This document shows, one piece after another, positions 47,601 through 62,600 of a stretch of 64,000 bases of DNA. Under the pieces are notes generated by a model. It was not told where the DNA came from and searched no databases. It saw nothing but the letters and a program-made list of their open reading frames with translations. This DNA comes from Limnomonas spitsbergensis. Lineage: Eukaryota; Chlorophyta; Chlorophyceae; Chlamydomonadales. Numbering within the stretch: the first letter of the stretch is position 1; every line of letters starts with the position of its first letter. The stretch lies in contig JAYJMM010000090.1 in the NCBI GenBank assembly GCA_037349105.1, positions 1,290,001-1,354,000 of the forward strand, in the 5' to 3' direction. The position numbers and the translations under genes are program-made.

Positions 47601-50600
47601 GGTGTGGACAAGGACATGCTGTACTGTGAGAATGAGTATGCGCATGTGGGATGGGTGTGGATATAGTGTGGACGAGGGTGCACGAATGAGGATTTCCGGT
47701 CCAGGGGAGCAACTGTGGGGTTCAGGTGGGATTGATTGTAATTAAGGGTTAATAATGGAGGTTCAGGGTTCAGGTGGCACTGTATTTGGTTAAGCGTTAT
47801 GGACTATATGGGGTATAAGGCCCTTTGCACTCACCTTTAACCCCAACCACCCTAAAATATACACTCTGAACTCTATTCCTCTTGGAAACCCGCCACCTTC
47901 CGTGTCCACCCTGATGTCTCTTAACAGTTATAACACTATAACCTGTGATTGGGTGGGTAGCACATTTATAGCACGATGAGCATGCTGATGCAAAATCCTT
48001 TTCACCCTGAACCCTCAACCTGATACCCTGCAATCGTGTAATTTGAGCATAGATCGACGCGCACGCTGATGCCAAAATCCTGCACCCTTGACCTTATGCC
48101 CTGCACCCTTGACCTTAAACCCTGCACCCTCGCACTTAAACCCTGCACCCTTGACCTGAAACCCTGCACCCTCGCACTTAAACCCTGCACCCTCGCACTT
48201 AAACCCTGCACCCTTGACCTTATGCCCTGCACCCTCGACCTTTTTAAACCCTGCACCCTCGCACTAATGCCCTGCACCCTTGACCTTAAACCCTGCACCC
48301 TTGACCTTAAACCCTGCACCCTTGACCTTATGCCCTGCACCCTTGACCTTAAACCCTGCACCCTTGACCTTAAACCCTGCACCCTTGACCTTATGCCCTG
48401 CACCCTTGACCTTATGCCCTGCACCCTTGACCTTAAACCCTGCACCCTTGCACTAATGCCCTGCACCCTTGACCTTAAACCCTGCACCCACGCACTAATG
48501 CCCTGCACCCTTGACCTTAAACCCTGCACCCTCGCACTAATGCCCTGCACCCTTGACCTTAAACCCTGCACCCTTGACCTTAAACCCTGCACCCTTGACC
48601 TTATGCCCTGCACCCTTGACCCCTAACCCTGCACCCTTGACCTTAAACCCTGCACCCTTGACCTTATGCCCTGCACCCTTGACCTTAAACCCTGCACCCT
48701 TGACCTTAAATCTGCAATCGTGTACGCTGCACGCAGAGCACGATGAGCACGTTGACGTCCGTCCCTGCCAGCTCTGGCGCAATGCACAGCTACTCGCACC
48801 GCGCGCTGCTGGAGGCGCTGATGCCCCGCCGCGTGGCCGCGCTTGCGCTGTCCGGCTTCACCTTCTTCGGAAACAGCATCGCCATCAGCACGCGCGTCGA
48901 CAAGGTGTGCCTAACAATGAAATAATTAATGAACCATTCCCAGCTGAGCCATCAGTACGCACGTCGACAAGGTGCGCGTGACAATAAACCATTCCCAGCT
49001 GAGCCATCAGTACACGGGTAGACAAGGTGTGCCTGACAATGAAATGATTAATGAACCATTCCCAGCTGAGCCATCAGCACACGCGTAGACAAGGTGCGCG
49101 TGACAACAAACCATTCCCAGCTGAGCCATCAGCACGCGCGTAGACACGGTGCAGGGCTCACGACTTTGAACCCCCTTAAACCCTGAAACCCGTGATCCTT
49201 AGCCCCTGGACCCCTAAACCTCAAACCTCAAACCCTGATATCCATGTTCCTGTACCTTTGGACCCCTGAAAGCCTGAGCAGCGTTGCGATGAACGCATGT
49301 GTGGACGGGGCTCGTTTGTCTTGTATCACTTAGCCTGGAACCCTGAATGGGTTTAGGGTTAGGGTTTCAGAATTCGGGTTTAAGGGTTGACCTCGACCTG
49401 TAGCTGCGGTGGTGTGTTCTTGATTCGCTTCTCCGGCAAAGCTTCGCCATGAGAGTGCATTGATGCGGTGGGTTTGTCCCTGATCCCTAGAACCTTGGAA
49501 ACGTTGACTCTAAAACCCATACCCACAAAAACTAGCTCGGCGAACAGCACATGCTTCATCGAGGCCCATTGTGTCCCATGCACCAAATGTGAAACTGTAA
49601 AAAAAACACAAGGACTTCACAAGGCAAGCTTGTCCCTCAACCCCGAACCCTAAAACCGTTGAATGAAAACCCCTAAACCATCAAGCAGCATTACGATCAG
49701 CACGCACGTCGATAGGTCGGATCTGTCCCTCAACCCTTCAACCCCAGAACCCTTGGCTTTGAACCTTTGGATCATAAACCAGAGTTGCGATCAACATGTG
49801 TGTGTTGGGGGTTAAGGGTTTAGAACGTGCCGCGCGATGAGGCGCACGTTGGGCCCTAGATTCTGATCCCTAGACCCCAAGCATGGGGCTCCTTCATCCT
49901 GCGCCCTCCTGAGGAGTTCATCCTCATACCGCTGGGGTTTGTGGTTCTTGTTGTATTACCGGTACCGTATGCGCCAAATATAATAAGACACCTAGCGACA
50001 TACTGCCCCCGCTGTAGTGGTCTTGGACCCTCCAGTCCAGTACATCCCACTACAGCCCTAGTGAACCCTCATGGGCTTGCCTCTGCCTGGTCGCCTATAC
50101 TAAGTATGCGCATTGCCCCCGCTGTAGTGGTCTTGGACCCTCCAGTACAGAACATCCCACTATGCGACCAGAGTTACCAGACTCACTGGCGCGTTGCGTT
50201 GCGTTGCGAAGATCATAACCTCTTGAACGACTCTTAATCATTGTACGATTCTGAGTCTCCAGCCCTAGTGAACCCTCATGGGCTTGCCTCTGCCTGGTCG
50301 CCTATACTAAGTATGTGCCTCGCTAGCCAAACAGGAAGTCTCTTTCCTGAGATAAATCTATCAGGCCCAATACCTGGCCTCCGCTTATAAACCGATCAAG
50401 CCAAGCAAGGAACCTTCAGAGTCTCCATCTTCCATGTAAGTCCTTCCTCAGCCTTCATTCCAGAGTTTCAGTGCTCCCCCCCTTCTCCCCTTCCCGAGAG
50501 CACGGTCACAAAGGTTTCAGCCAGCAGGTGTTCTTTCCCGTCGAGCTAACTCCAGTCCCGAACCTTCTTCTACTAATCTTAAACTCAATCCTTAACCTTA

Positions 50601-53600
50601 AACAATTATCCTTTAGGTGGCCGAGGAGCTGATCCAGGGCGCCATGCATGCGTACCTCGAGGTTGCCGAGACCACCGAGGCCGCGGATCCGGAGCCGCAC
50701 GTTGGCACCCAGCAGCTTGCACACAGCCCAAGCATGCGGGCGGTGTGCGCCGCCAGGAAGACTGCGGCTGCACTGACGGATGCGCCCCTGTTTGTGATCC
50801 TGGATTTCAGGTGAGAGTGGGGGAGTGGAAGGAGGGGGGAGGGGGAGGGAGAGGGGAGGGGGGATGGATGAGGGGGACAGGCAGGAGGAAGAGGAGAGGG
50901 GAGGGGCCCCTGTTTGTGATCCTGGATTTCAGGTGAGATTGGGGAGGAGGGGGGAGGGGGGGAGGGGGGAGGGGAGAGGGAGGGGAAGGAGTTGGAGGGG
51001 GAAGAGGGAGGGGATAAGGAAGGATAGAGGAGTGGGGGGGGGGGGGTAAGAAGAGTGAAAGGAGCGGGGAGGAGGGAGGAGGAGGAGGGGGGTGGGGGTC
51101 GGGGGGCAAGGCGGAGGGGAAGAACAGGAGCAGTAAGAGGGGGAGGTGGATTCGCCCTTGTTTGTGATTGTGGATTTCAGGTGATAGGAGGGAGGAGGTG
51201 GGAGGCGGGATAAGAGGGGGGGAGGAGAGAGCGGGGAGGAGGGGGTAGGGGCTAAGGCGGATGGGGTGGAGGAGGTGGAGGCAGAGGCAGAGAGGGAGCA
51301 AGAGAAGAAGGAGGGGAAGAACGGGAGAGAGAGGAGGAGGAGGCGGATGCATACGAAATGTGAGCAAGTACCCTGGCCCCTTGTAAAGTAACTGCCTAAT
51401 GTCCAAACCTAATACCTGAACCCTGAAACTGATGTGTGCTACAAGGCTGGTTCCTGGCATGGATGCTACGGCGGCCGGCACCTTCGCCATACCCTGAACT
51501 ATTAAACGGCAAACCCTGAAACCTGAATTATGAGCAAAGAACTCAGGACCCTAACACCTCAGGTTTATAACGCCAAACCCCTGTACCTGAACCCTGAGCC
51601 CTTGTACTTGAATTCTGAACCCTTAACCCATGTACCTGGACCCTTGTACCTGAACCCTGAACCTGGGTACTGCCAGGCTGGTCCCTAGCATGGATGCTAC
51701 GGCGGCACGTACCTTCGCCATGCTGGCAAACGGCTTGTTCTCCCGCGGCATTCAGGTGATGAAAGTGTGAATGCAGTGTGAATGTAGCGGAAGGAATGTT
51801 TACGTGTAGCGGAAACGTGGTGGAAATAGTGTTGAACTGCATTGGAATGTGGCGGGAATAAAGTGGAGCAGTGGCAGGGAAACAGCGGGAATGAAGTGGG
51901 AAATGTGGAAAGTGTTGAGGGAAGAGAGTGGGGAGAGAGAGTGATAAGATAATAGTAAAAGGCATTGGAAAAGGGTGGCAAGGCAAGAGTGACAAGAGTG
52001 TGGAAACATAGTGTCTACTCAAAATACCGGAAATGGGGAGGGGAGTGAGTGGGGCTGCTTACTGAGGTGTAAAAGAGATTGGAGGGAGAGTAACGAGACG
52101 AGAGTGAGAGAATAGTGTACAAGTGTGTGGGAAAGAGTGGTGAGACAGAGTGGGCAGCAAGCGCTACGCTTCACTCTATCTAGTAGCTACCGGTAGCCAT
52201 GCTAGTCATATTCCCTTCTTATCCGAATCTTGCATTACTGTTTAAAAATCCTGTCTAGGACTTCTTTCCGTAGATTTGATTTGCCTCCCTCGGGTATCAA
52301 TTAATTATTTATTTTAATGCTGCCCTCGGGGCAAAATCAGTTGTTTGATGCTGCCCTCGGGGCATATTTATTTGTTTAATCCGTTCCCTCGGCACCGAAA
52401 TTCGCTTATAAGCAGTGTTAAAAGCCTCACAGCTGTGTATCTAATTTCAGCAAGCGCCCTCAGCCATCATGAAGGCTGGGTTCATGTCAAGCTGGTCTTT
52501 CAAAGGGGGCACGATCCCCAAGGGAGCATATCAGATGAGAGATCGAAACCAGAAGGCCATCACATGAGATCGAAATAAGAACGCATGCCAGAAGAGAGAC
52601 CGAACTAAGAGGCCTGACTAGATGAGAGATCGAAGCCAGAAGGCCATCACATGAGATTGAAATAAGAACGCATTTCAGAAGAGAGATCGAAATAAGAGGG
52701 CTGACCAGATGAGAGATCGAAACCAGAAGGCCATCACATAAGATCGAAATAAGAACCCATGTCTGAAGAGAGATCGAAATAAGAGAGCAGACCCTGTGAC
52801 ATCTTAATTCTTAAGCCATTACGCTAGACCTCGAACGTGCAGCCTCTTTACGAACAGCGCTTGAAAGCTCAGGTCTTGTACCGGTACGTCAAAAAATGCG
52901 GTACCCGTTGTACCAGATGTCGAATGAACGAACGGCGACATGTTGTGGCGACAGGGGCCTCGAAGACAGCGATTTTCGATCTGATTAATATTCGCGCCCC
53001 TCACCCCAAATAATGAATATTTGATGTATCCCTCGGGCATAACCCTCACCCCCAAACAACATTAATTATGAGGGAAGGCTAACCGAATCTACGGTATACC
53101 GAGGCTTCACTCATGTGTCCAGTTAGATTACACTTGGTTTTTTTTGTTTGGACTATTGGACCGCAAAGCACAAGGCTGGCCGCCTAACGTTTTACATGAA
53201 GCGCTATCACAAAACACATCCCGAGTGCGCATTTGGCCCTCGTCGTCATCTGAGAAGACACAAATAGGAAAAGGAAAGCACACGGCCGATTAGCGCTGGC
53301 ACGGCTGCAATAACTCATGCAAAAGAGCTGAATACAGGCAAACATATTTTAAATAATATAATCATATACCGTAGTATAATTTATATAAATAAAAGGCAAA
53401 TATATATTAATATACTAATCTTAAACATTAAAAACGTATGTTGTCTTTTTCGGCGATGTTGTTGTTGCGACTTTCATTACTAAAGACCTTCTTCTACTAC
53501 TGCCAGGACAACGTGCGTTTTCCCGGGTAAGCGCGTCCAAGGAATCCGCAACAGAGGCAAGTCCTTCGTTTTCCAATTTCGACTTAGCTTTGCCTGTACA

Positions 53601-56600
53601 TTTTCAGACATGTAAGATTCTCGATTGCCTCATTCTCCGCCTTTCAAGTCCTAAACCCTGACAGTCCCCTAGCCCAAGTTTAGGAACACATCGGTACAGG
53701 GAAGAGGATGCGGACTCCAGCTACCTGGGCTTCACGAGGGCCTGTTTGGATGGACACACACTGACGCACTCTGATGGAGTTACACTCAGGAAAATTAGGA
53801 GTGGCGGGGGAGACAGAAGAGTCCAGAGACTATTCACATGCTATCCAGATCATCATAATGTCAACTTGTCCATAACTTGATACCCCGGCACCAAATATAT
53901 GCCAGAGGGTTGTCCGTAACTGGATACTGTCGTTTGCTAGATGATACCTGATAGATACAATGGCTGGGTATCATCCAGATGGCCGTCGAAATGAGCAAGC
54001 ATGGACCTAGCTAAACAGCTATAAAGCCTAGTTGAGGGTTTAGGGTTTAGGCTACATCGCCATGATCCTCCCCAGCAGCAGGTGCTAAGACTTCCACCAA
54101 AATCAAAAGGCATCATTTCTTCAGGGGTAAAGCAAACCCCTGGAGCACACCTAATACTCCCTCCAATTAGAAAAACGGCTCCTCCTTACCGTAGAACCGG
54201 ATAGGGTACGCGCACCCCGGCTTTGACTATATTAGCAAATATTCCGCGCAGCAAAATAAGCTGTGTGTCCGCGCAACGCATTCACCGCGCAGCAGCCATT
54301 TCGAGCAAATTATTGTATTTCCTGAGCGCGCAGCCCTTAAGATCTTACTAATACAGGTCAGCGCAGCTACAAAAAAACAACTTCGCACAGGACAAATAGC
54401 CACTGCGTACTGTCAACACAACCAAAACGATCGTTTGGTGACTCGATGAACAGTGCATGGTGTCGAACTTGCAAACTTTGATTTGTCGCTAGGTCGTCAT
54501 GCAGAGTATTGATAGAATTTTGACATTTTGTACCAAAGGTATATAGGCCTCGCAACCCCCCAAATAGGTTGTTTGGCCTGTGACTACCAAGTTCTCGCAA
54601 CTGGGTTTTGAATTAATTTTACCGTGCATGCTGCTCGCACACCCCCGAAAATAATTAATTAATCGCGGAGTGAAACTGGCTCGACGGTACATGCTCTATA
54701 TAAAGCGGTCCATCCCGCCAAAAGCCTTTGTCGGATTTGACAAAGTGTGAGACTGGCCGCCCACCTTGGAAAACCTGAGACTTGAATGTGCTTGCTTGCT
54801 ACCCTGCGTATGCCTTCCATGCACCTTCTCACACTTTCCACACCTGATGTCCACACCTGCCAGATCGTCATCTCGGGCATCCAGCCGGATCGGTCGGTCA
54901 CCATGAAGAGCCTGCTGAAATCGCAAGTGGGTCAAATTAAGTAACTTGTAAAAACGGTTACCGTATGAAGATCTTCTTTGCCTTCCTTTATAATTAACGT
55001 TGTTAGGGGTTTACTAATGATGGATCGTTTATGCCACTTTTTGGTCGGAGATAAGTTCTGTCGACAGGTTGCCCTGAGGGCAGCATTAAATCATTTATGT
55101 TGCCCTAGGGAAGGCAAATGTAATCTACGGTCCTGTAGATTATGATACCGGTAGCCTTCCCGCACCTCAACGAAACAAATATTATCCATCAAGTTCAGAT
55201 TGAAGGAGGAAATGGACGATCGTTTAGTTGTCCACGCATTGCCCAATTCCAACCGATTCCGATGGATTTTAACCAAATCCAACCAATTCCGATCGATTCC
55301 AACCAATTCCGCCCCCAGCGTTGTTATCATACACACGGAAGAAAGGAAGGAACGAATCCGCACTCCGCCAAAGCATGCAGATCTCCGCCAAAGCATGCAG
55401 ATTCATCACTGTCCACTAGTCCACGCGGCCTATCGCTCACCTCCGGTATCAATACTTTTGAAGTACTGGTGGGAAAATTTAGAGGAAAAAGAATGGTTTA
55501 TTAGTCCATGCACTTCCTGATTCAACCTGATTCCAACCAATTATAACCAATTCTGCCCAGCGTCGATATAATGCACCCCTGATATTAATTATTATTAGTC
55601 CGCGCAGTCTAACGTGCACCCTCGTAAACATTTGTTTGCGTGAAGGCACTCTGAAAATACGATATTTATTTCTTTATTTATTACAGCATTTATATCTGCC
55701 TCCCCCCTTCAGGGCCTCACCTTGGCTATGCATCCTGTAACAGGACTTCACTGAGGGCTTCAGCCTAGGATATGCTTCCAAGCACGGGCCTGCCTCCTCA
55801 CCATGTTTGTTTATTTATTTACTATTGATTTATGTATGGTATTTATTTATCTGCCCTCCCCCCTCAGGGCCTCACCTTGGTCTTGCACCCCGAGGGCTTC
55901 AGTCTTGGAGACGCCTCCAAGCGCGGGCGCGCCCCGGTCATTCACAATTCGCTGGAAACCATACCGGAGAAGGAGACCCCCGAACGGTGAGGGTCGTACG
56001 ATAAGACACGCGTCAGAAGGTGGCTGGAGGTGTGGAGGTGTGGAAATTAGGGTATACGGTGGGAAGTGGTGTGGGCTGTGCTATCGCACATGTGTGTTGA
56101 AGTGTGGACGGGAAAGGTGTGTACAGTAGGTTAGCTGGTGTGAAATAAATAGGTTAATATGATTCAGCCGGGGGATACCGTAGATCTGCTGGCATGAAAA
56201 TTGCAGAGGAAAAAACATTGATCTCAGAGCCCTTCACTTTGAATCCAATCCTGATGTATATATTAAAACCCAGATGACTGATGTAACAGAAGTGTGGGGT
56301 TGAATAAGTGTGGACCAATGTGGTTCCCCCCCTGTTCAATCACACGGGTGGCCCTCTCGGATCTACATAGATCCAGATCTACCAAGGCACATCAGGGTTG
56401 AGGGTTTAGTGCCCTATTTAGAGCCCCACCCTATTGAATGGCTCAGGTCCAGACTCCTGATCGAAGAGCCCTTTAATCTGACCCTGATCTATGAAACCTC
56501 ACCCTGATGTACGAAAACCCTAAACCTTATCCTTGTAACCCTTCAGTCAAACCCCGCGGTGTTCACTCCGAACCCCACAGCAGAACTCCAAATCCCAAAC

Positions 56601-59600
56601 CCCTTAACCAAACCCAGAACTCTAGATCTCAAACTCCAAACCCCACATCCTGCAGTGCCCGTTCTTTCTAAAAACCTACCTTCAAACCCTAGACCCAGAA
56701 AAGCTCACTCCATACCCAAAACCCCAAACCCTGAAAAGCTCGCTTCAACCCGCAGACCCTGTCAGGGGTCGAGGAGGATGGCGTCCGTTCCATCCAAGAC
56801 CCCTTCTGAAACGTTTGCTCCAAACTCCATTGCCCTGCTGAAGCTGAGCAAACAGAGAGCTGCGCATGCTGACGGGGGTCGAGTAAGTCGGCATTGATTC
56901 CGTCGTCTCTCCTTATTTCTGAAACGTTTGCTCAAAATCCCCCTTGCCCTGCCGCAGCGGAGCCAATAAGAGCTGCATTTGCTGATGGGGGTCGAGGGAG
57001 ATTGCGTCCATCTGGGTCCTTTATTCCAGAAACATTCTCTCAAATTCCCTGAATCCTGCCGCAGCCGAGTCAACAAATAGCTACACGTGCTGACGGGGTG
57101 GAGGAGGATGGCGTCCATCCGTTCTAGCCCCTTCTGAAATCGGTTGCTCCAAATTTCGATTGCCCTGCCGCAGCCGCACCAATGAAGAGCTATGCATGCT
57201 GACGGGGCTCGAGGAAGATGGCGTCCGTTCCGCCCAAGCCCCTTACTTCTGAAACCCCACTCCCCCAGCGTCAAATTAATTCACCCAACTGCTTCGTAAT
57301 GTTTGCTTTTTTTCTCCCTGGCCCTTCAGCAGCCGATTGGATGAAGAGCTGCACATGCTGACGGGGGTCGAGGAGCCTTCTTCCTTAAATTACTGCTCCG
57401 ATTGTTCCTCACCCTGCCGTAGCCAAGCCAACGAAGAGCTACACATGCTGACGGGGGTGGAGGAGGATGGCGGCGCGCCCTCTCTGCTGCAAGGGCAGGC
57501 CTGGGACTTCCCCAGCCTGAAGGTGTGAACATAAGTGGGGGGGGGGGGAAGAGTGGAAGTGTGGTAGTGTGGATCCACCTCTGTAATGCAAAGGTAGGCC
57601 TGGGACTTCTCCAGCCTGACGGAGTGAACATAAGTGGGGAAAGTGTGGAAGTATGGTTGTGTGGATCGACCTCTCTGATACAAGGGTAGGCCAGGGACTT
57701 CCCCAACCTCAAGCTATGAACATTTGGGGGGGGGGGGGGGGGTGGAAGGTGTGGATTGACCTCTCTGATGCAAGGGCTGGCCTGGGACTTCCCCAACCTC
57801 AAGGTATGAACGTAAGTGTGTGTGCTATTGAGTCGATGTGTGAATCAATGGTGGGCATGCCTGGGCCTCCTGACTCAAGGACGGGCCTGGGACTGCCTAT
57901 GCCTCAGGCGGTGTGAAACCTAGTGTGAAACCTCGAGGGCTGGACATCTGCAAATTGTCTAAGCCACCTGCTTTGGGGAATTATATACCCTTCTGACCCC
58001 CCCCCTCCCGACCCTGAATGACATAACAGAAAAAATGGAGCAGAGTCGAAAATAAAACTGTAAAACAATTCATTTTCGCCCAGCCTCTGCATGGCTCTGT
58101 CCCTGCCCTGCACCGTCTTGTTCCTTGTTTGCATGACTGTCATCTGCTTCAGACCCTTAACAATTCCGCTCCATACCCTTCACCCCCAACCCTTATGCCC
58201 CATACCCTAAACCCTGATCCCTTCCGCTCCATACCCTTCACCCCCAACCCTTATGCCCCATACCCTAAACCCTGATCCCTCCCGCTCCATACCCTTCACC
58301 CCCAACTCTTCTGCCCCTTACCCTAAACCCTGTTCCCTTCCGCTCCATACCCTTCACCCCAACTCTTCTACCCCATACCCTAAACCCTGATCCCTTCCGC
58401 TCCATACCCTTCACCCCCAACTCTTCCGCTCCATACCCTTCACCCTGATCCCTCCCGCTCCATACCCTTCACCCCAACTCTTCTGCCCCATACCCTAAAC
58501 CCTGATCCCTTCCGCTCCATACCCTTCACCCCCAACTCTTCTGCCCCTTACCCTAAATCCTGATCCCTTCCGCTCCATACCCTTCACCCCCAACTCTTCT
58601 GCCCCATACCCTAAACCCTGATCCCTTCCGCTCCATACCCTAAACCCTGATCCCTTCCGCTCCATACCCTAAGCCCTGATCCCTTCCGCTCCATACCCTA
58701 AACCCTGATCCCTTCCGCTCCATACCCTAAACCCTGATCCCTTCAGCTCCGGACTCTAAACCCTTTCTTCCCACGCCATCATTCACAATTGTTTGCCTTC
58801 CTATTTTGTGCCATTGGCCAATACTGTTGATTATATTCAAATTGGTGTGGCGACTGCTTTCATTATCAGGGCCAAAAACAAACAGCGGACCGAAAGAGCT
58901 AGAAAGATATCGGCCAGGTTCTGCCAGGAACACAACTTGCATCTGGCCGATATCTGCTTTTGACAAAAAGGACAGTGAATAACAAAAGACTCATAGTTGA
59001 GGTACAAAAAAATTGTCTTGCCCGCCATGGGTGTGCATTATTATTGTGCATTATTTTTGTGCATTATCATTGTGCATTATTATTGTGCATTATTATTGTG
59101 CATTATTTTTGTGCATTATTATTGTACATTATTATTGTGCATTATTATTGTGCATTATTTTGTGCATTATTATTGTGCATTGTTATTGTGCATTATTATT
59201 GTGCATTATTATTGTGCATTATTATTGTGCAATTATTGTTGTGCATTATTAGTGTGCATTATTAGTGTGCATTATTATTGTGCATTATTACTGTGCATTA
59301 TTATTGTGCATTATTATTGTGCATTGTTATTGTGCATTATTTTTGTGCAGTATTATTGTGCAGTATTATTGTGCAGTATTATTGTGCATTATTATTGTGC
59401 ATTATTATTTTGCATTATTATTGTGCATTATTATCGTGCATTATTATTGTGCATTATTATCGTGCATTATTATCGTGCATTATTATTTTGCATTATTATT
59501 GTGCATTATTATTGTGCATTGTTATTGTGCATTATTATTGTGCATTATTATTGTGCATTATTATTGTGCATTGTTATTGTGCATTATTATTGTGCATTAT

Positions 59601-62600
59601 TATTGTGCATTATTAGTGTGCAATTATTAGTGTGCATTATTAGTGTGCATTATTATTGTGCATTATTATTGTGCATTAGTATTGTGCATTAGTATTGTGC
59701 ATTATTATTGTGCATTATTATTGTGCATTGTTATTGTGCATTATTATTGTGCAATTATTATTGTGCATTTTTATTTGCATTATTATTGTGCATTAGTATT
59801 GTGCATTGTTATTGTGCATTGTTTTTGTGCATTTTTATTTGCATTATTATTGTGTATTATTATGTGCATTATTATTGTGTATTATTATGTGCATTATTAT
59901 TGTGCATTATAATTGTGCATTATTATTCTGCAGTATTATTGTGCATTATTTTTGTGCATTATTATTGTGCATTATTATTGTGCATTATTATTGTGCATTG
60001 TTATTGTGCATTATTATTGTGCATTTTTATTTGCATTATTATTGTGCATTATTATTGTGCATTATTATTGTGCATTATTATTGTGTATTATTATGTGCAT
60101 TATTATTGTGCATTGTTATTGTGTATTGTTATTGTGCATTATTATTGTGCATTATTATTGTGCATTATTATGCCTTAAAAACGATGGCCTCGAGTTCAAC
60201 AATGACAAAAACTCTCCATTTCTGGCTGAAATTTGCATTGCCCATCAACAACTATTTTCATGAATGCATCCCTCACCCAGACACATTGTTACTATTGAGG
60301 GACTGCACCTAAATCTTCTGTATATCTTTTGAAAAATGCTGCCATGTTGCTGGTTATGAAAAATGCTGTGTGTTATTTATTTGACAAATGCTGCCCTGCT
60401 GGTTATTTAGGCCGCTGGCCGCTTCTGTGAGGATCAGTTCCTGCAGCTGGCCATCTCTCGTGGCCTGCTGGAGCTAGCCAGGACCACGGTGACACTGGAG
60501 GAGGTTTTGGAGGCCCATGCCAGCCAGGTGTGGATGTGTACAGTGTGAACATAGTATGATCGTGCACATTTTAAATGTGGCCAGAATCACAGTGACACTG
60601 GAGGAGGTCTTGGAGGCCCATGCCAGCCAGGTGTGCATGTGCAAAGTGTGAAAACAGTGTGAACATACACACTTTTGCAGCCCAGGCCAGAACCACAATG
60701 GCACTGGAGGAGGTCTTTCAGGCCCTTGCCAGCCAGGTGTGGATGCGTGAAGTGTGAAAATAGTGTGAACATACATAGTTGTAGACCAGACCTGGACCAC
60801 AGTGACACTGGAGGAAGTTCGAAAAGCCCATGCCAGCCAGGTGTGGATGCGCATGGTATGAGTAAAAAAACACTCGTGTCCATCCTGAAAGCCTACTTCT
60901 TTACCTGGCATTCCAGAGGGTGCATGTAGCTATAAGGATGAAGGTATTGAGTTTTGAGGGGAAAGGCGTAGGGGGTTCCGGTGATCTAGGGTTTAGGGTG
61001 AAGGTGTGAGGGCTTAAGGTGAGGGTTTAGGGTGAAGGTATGAGGGTTTAGGGTGAGGGTTCAGGGTGACAGTATGAGGGTTTAGGACAAGGATGCTTCC
61101 CTAGGTGGTGGGTGGGATGCAGTGTTCCTGCACCAGACCACCTGTAAGGGTTCGCCGGGCGGCCACCACTGGGCTAATTGAGACAAAATCTTGACCGACC
61201 GATGGCCGGTGGCCCGAGCAGCAGGACTTGCTGCCCCAGGCCCCCTCGGCCATAGGATGTGATGTTAGTGAATTGTGGCTGAAGTGCACTAAAAGAAACT
61301 CTGTTTGGCTGCAAAAGGCTCCCCGCAAAAGGCTCCCCGCACTCCACTCCCCACAGATGCTGCCGTCCCCTGGCCTTCAAGCTGACGTATGTCTCAGCCA
61401 CTCTACATCGCCACCAAAACCCCATGCTCCATGCTTTCCCCTCCTCGCAGATGCCGCCTTTCCAGACATGCAAGCTCGCGTCTGTCGCAGCCACTCTGCA
61501 TCGCCACCTGCGCCACTTGTCCCTCGTGCGCGGCCAGGTAGGGAGGGGGGGCTGACTCAGCAGATGGATGCTGATTAATTGGTGTGCATGCCCTGACTCA
61601 GCATCTGGGTGTTGGCTAGGCAGGGGGGGTGCTGACTCAGCAGATGGATGCTGACTAGGTAGGGGGTTGCTGACCCAGCAGATGGATGCTGACTAATTGG
61701 TGTGCATGCGCTGACTCAGCATATGGGTGTTGGCTAGACAGGGGGGTGCTGACTCAGCAGATGGATGCTGACTAGGTAGGGGGTTGCTGACTCAGCAGGT
61801 GGATGCTGACCAATTGGTGTGCATGCGCTGACTCAGCACTTGGGTGTTGGCTAGACAGGGGGGTGCTGACTCAGCAGATGGATGCTGACTAGGTAGGGGG
61901 TCTCTGACCCAGCAGATGGATGTAGCCTATGTAAGGGAGGTTCTGACTCGGGATATAGATGCTGACTAGTTAAGGGGTTGCTGACTCAACATATGGAAGC
62001 TGACTAGACAAGGAGGTGCCGACTCAGCATATGGATGCTGACTGGACAGGGGGTGATGACTCGGCATATGGATACTGTCTGGATAGGGGGTACTGACTCA
62101 GCATATGAAAGCTGGCTAGACAAGGAGGTGCCGACTCAGCATATAGATGCTGGCTGGACAGGGGGTGATGACTCGGCATATGGATACTGACTGGATAGGG
62201 GGTACTGACTCAGCATATGAAAGCTGGCTAGACAGGAGGGGGTGCTGATTCAGGGGACATATGCTGCTTTGTTAAGGGGTGGCTGACTCAGCATATGTAT
62301 GCTGACTTGGCAGGGGGTGCTGACTCAGGAGCCATATGCTGCCTTGTTAAGGGGCTGCTGACTCAGCATGTGGATGCTGACTCAGCAGATACATGTTGAC
62401 TTATAATGTGTTGTTTCGGCAGAGGGGGTGCTGACTCGGCAACTGCCACATGCACTTCTTTCCGCTAGGAAAGCAGGAGGATGTCTGTTGTGGGTGGATG
62501 CTGACTCGGCAAATGGGTGCTTCAGGAGGCCTGCCGACTTGGAAAATTGGGGCGATTATAGCGCAGGCGGATGCTGATCAGGCCAAGGGGGAAAAAGGGG

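Noticed and set aside
48002..48981. Pro/Cys/Leu and Arg/Val/Gln repeat ORFs
   Set aside because: Generated by the 21-bp minisatellite; only 48737-48904 is a real exon, and its reading frame fits the neighbouring exons.
50807..51490. 227-codon Pro/Leu-rich ORF on the - strand
   Set aside because: Translation of the G-rich intron tract in the reverse direction; low complexity and overlapping exon 13.
58960..60312. Several + strand ORFs rich in Cys/Leu/Ile/His
   Set aside because: Translations of the 13-bp microsatellite, open in all three + frames, inside an intron.
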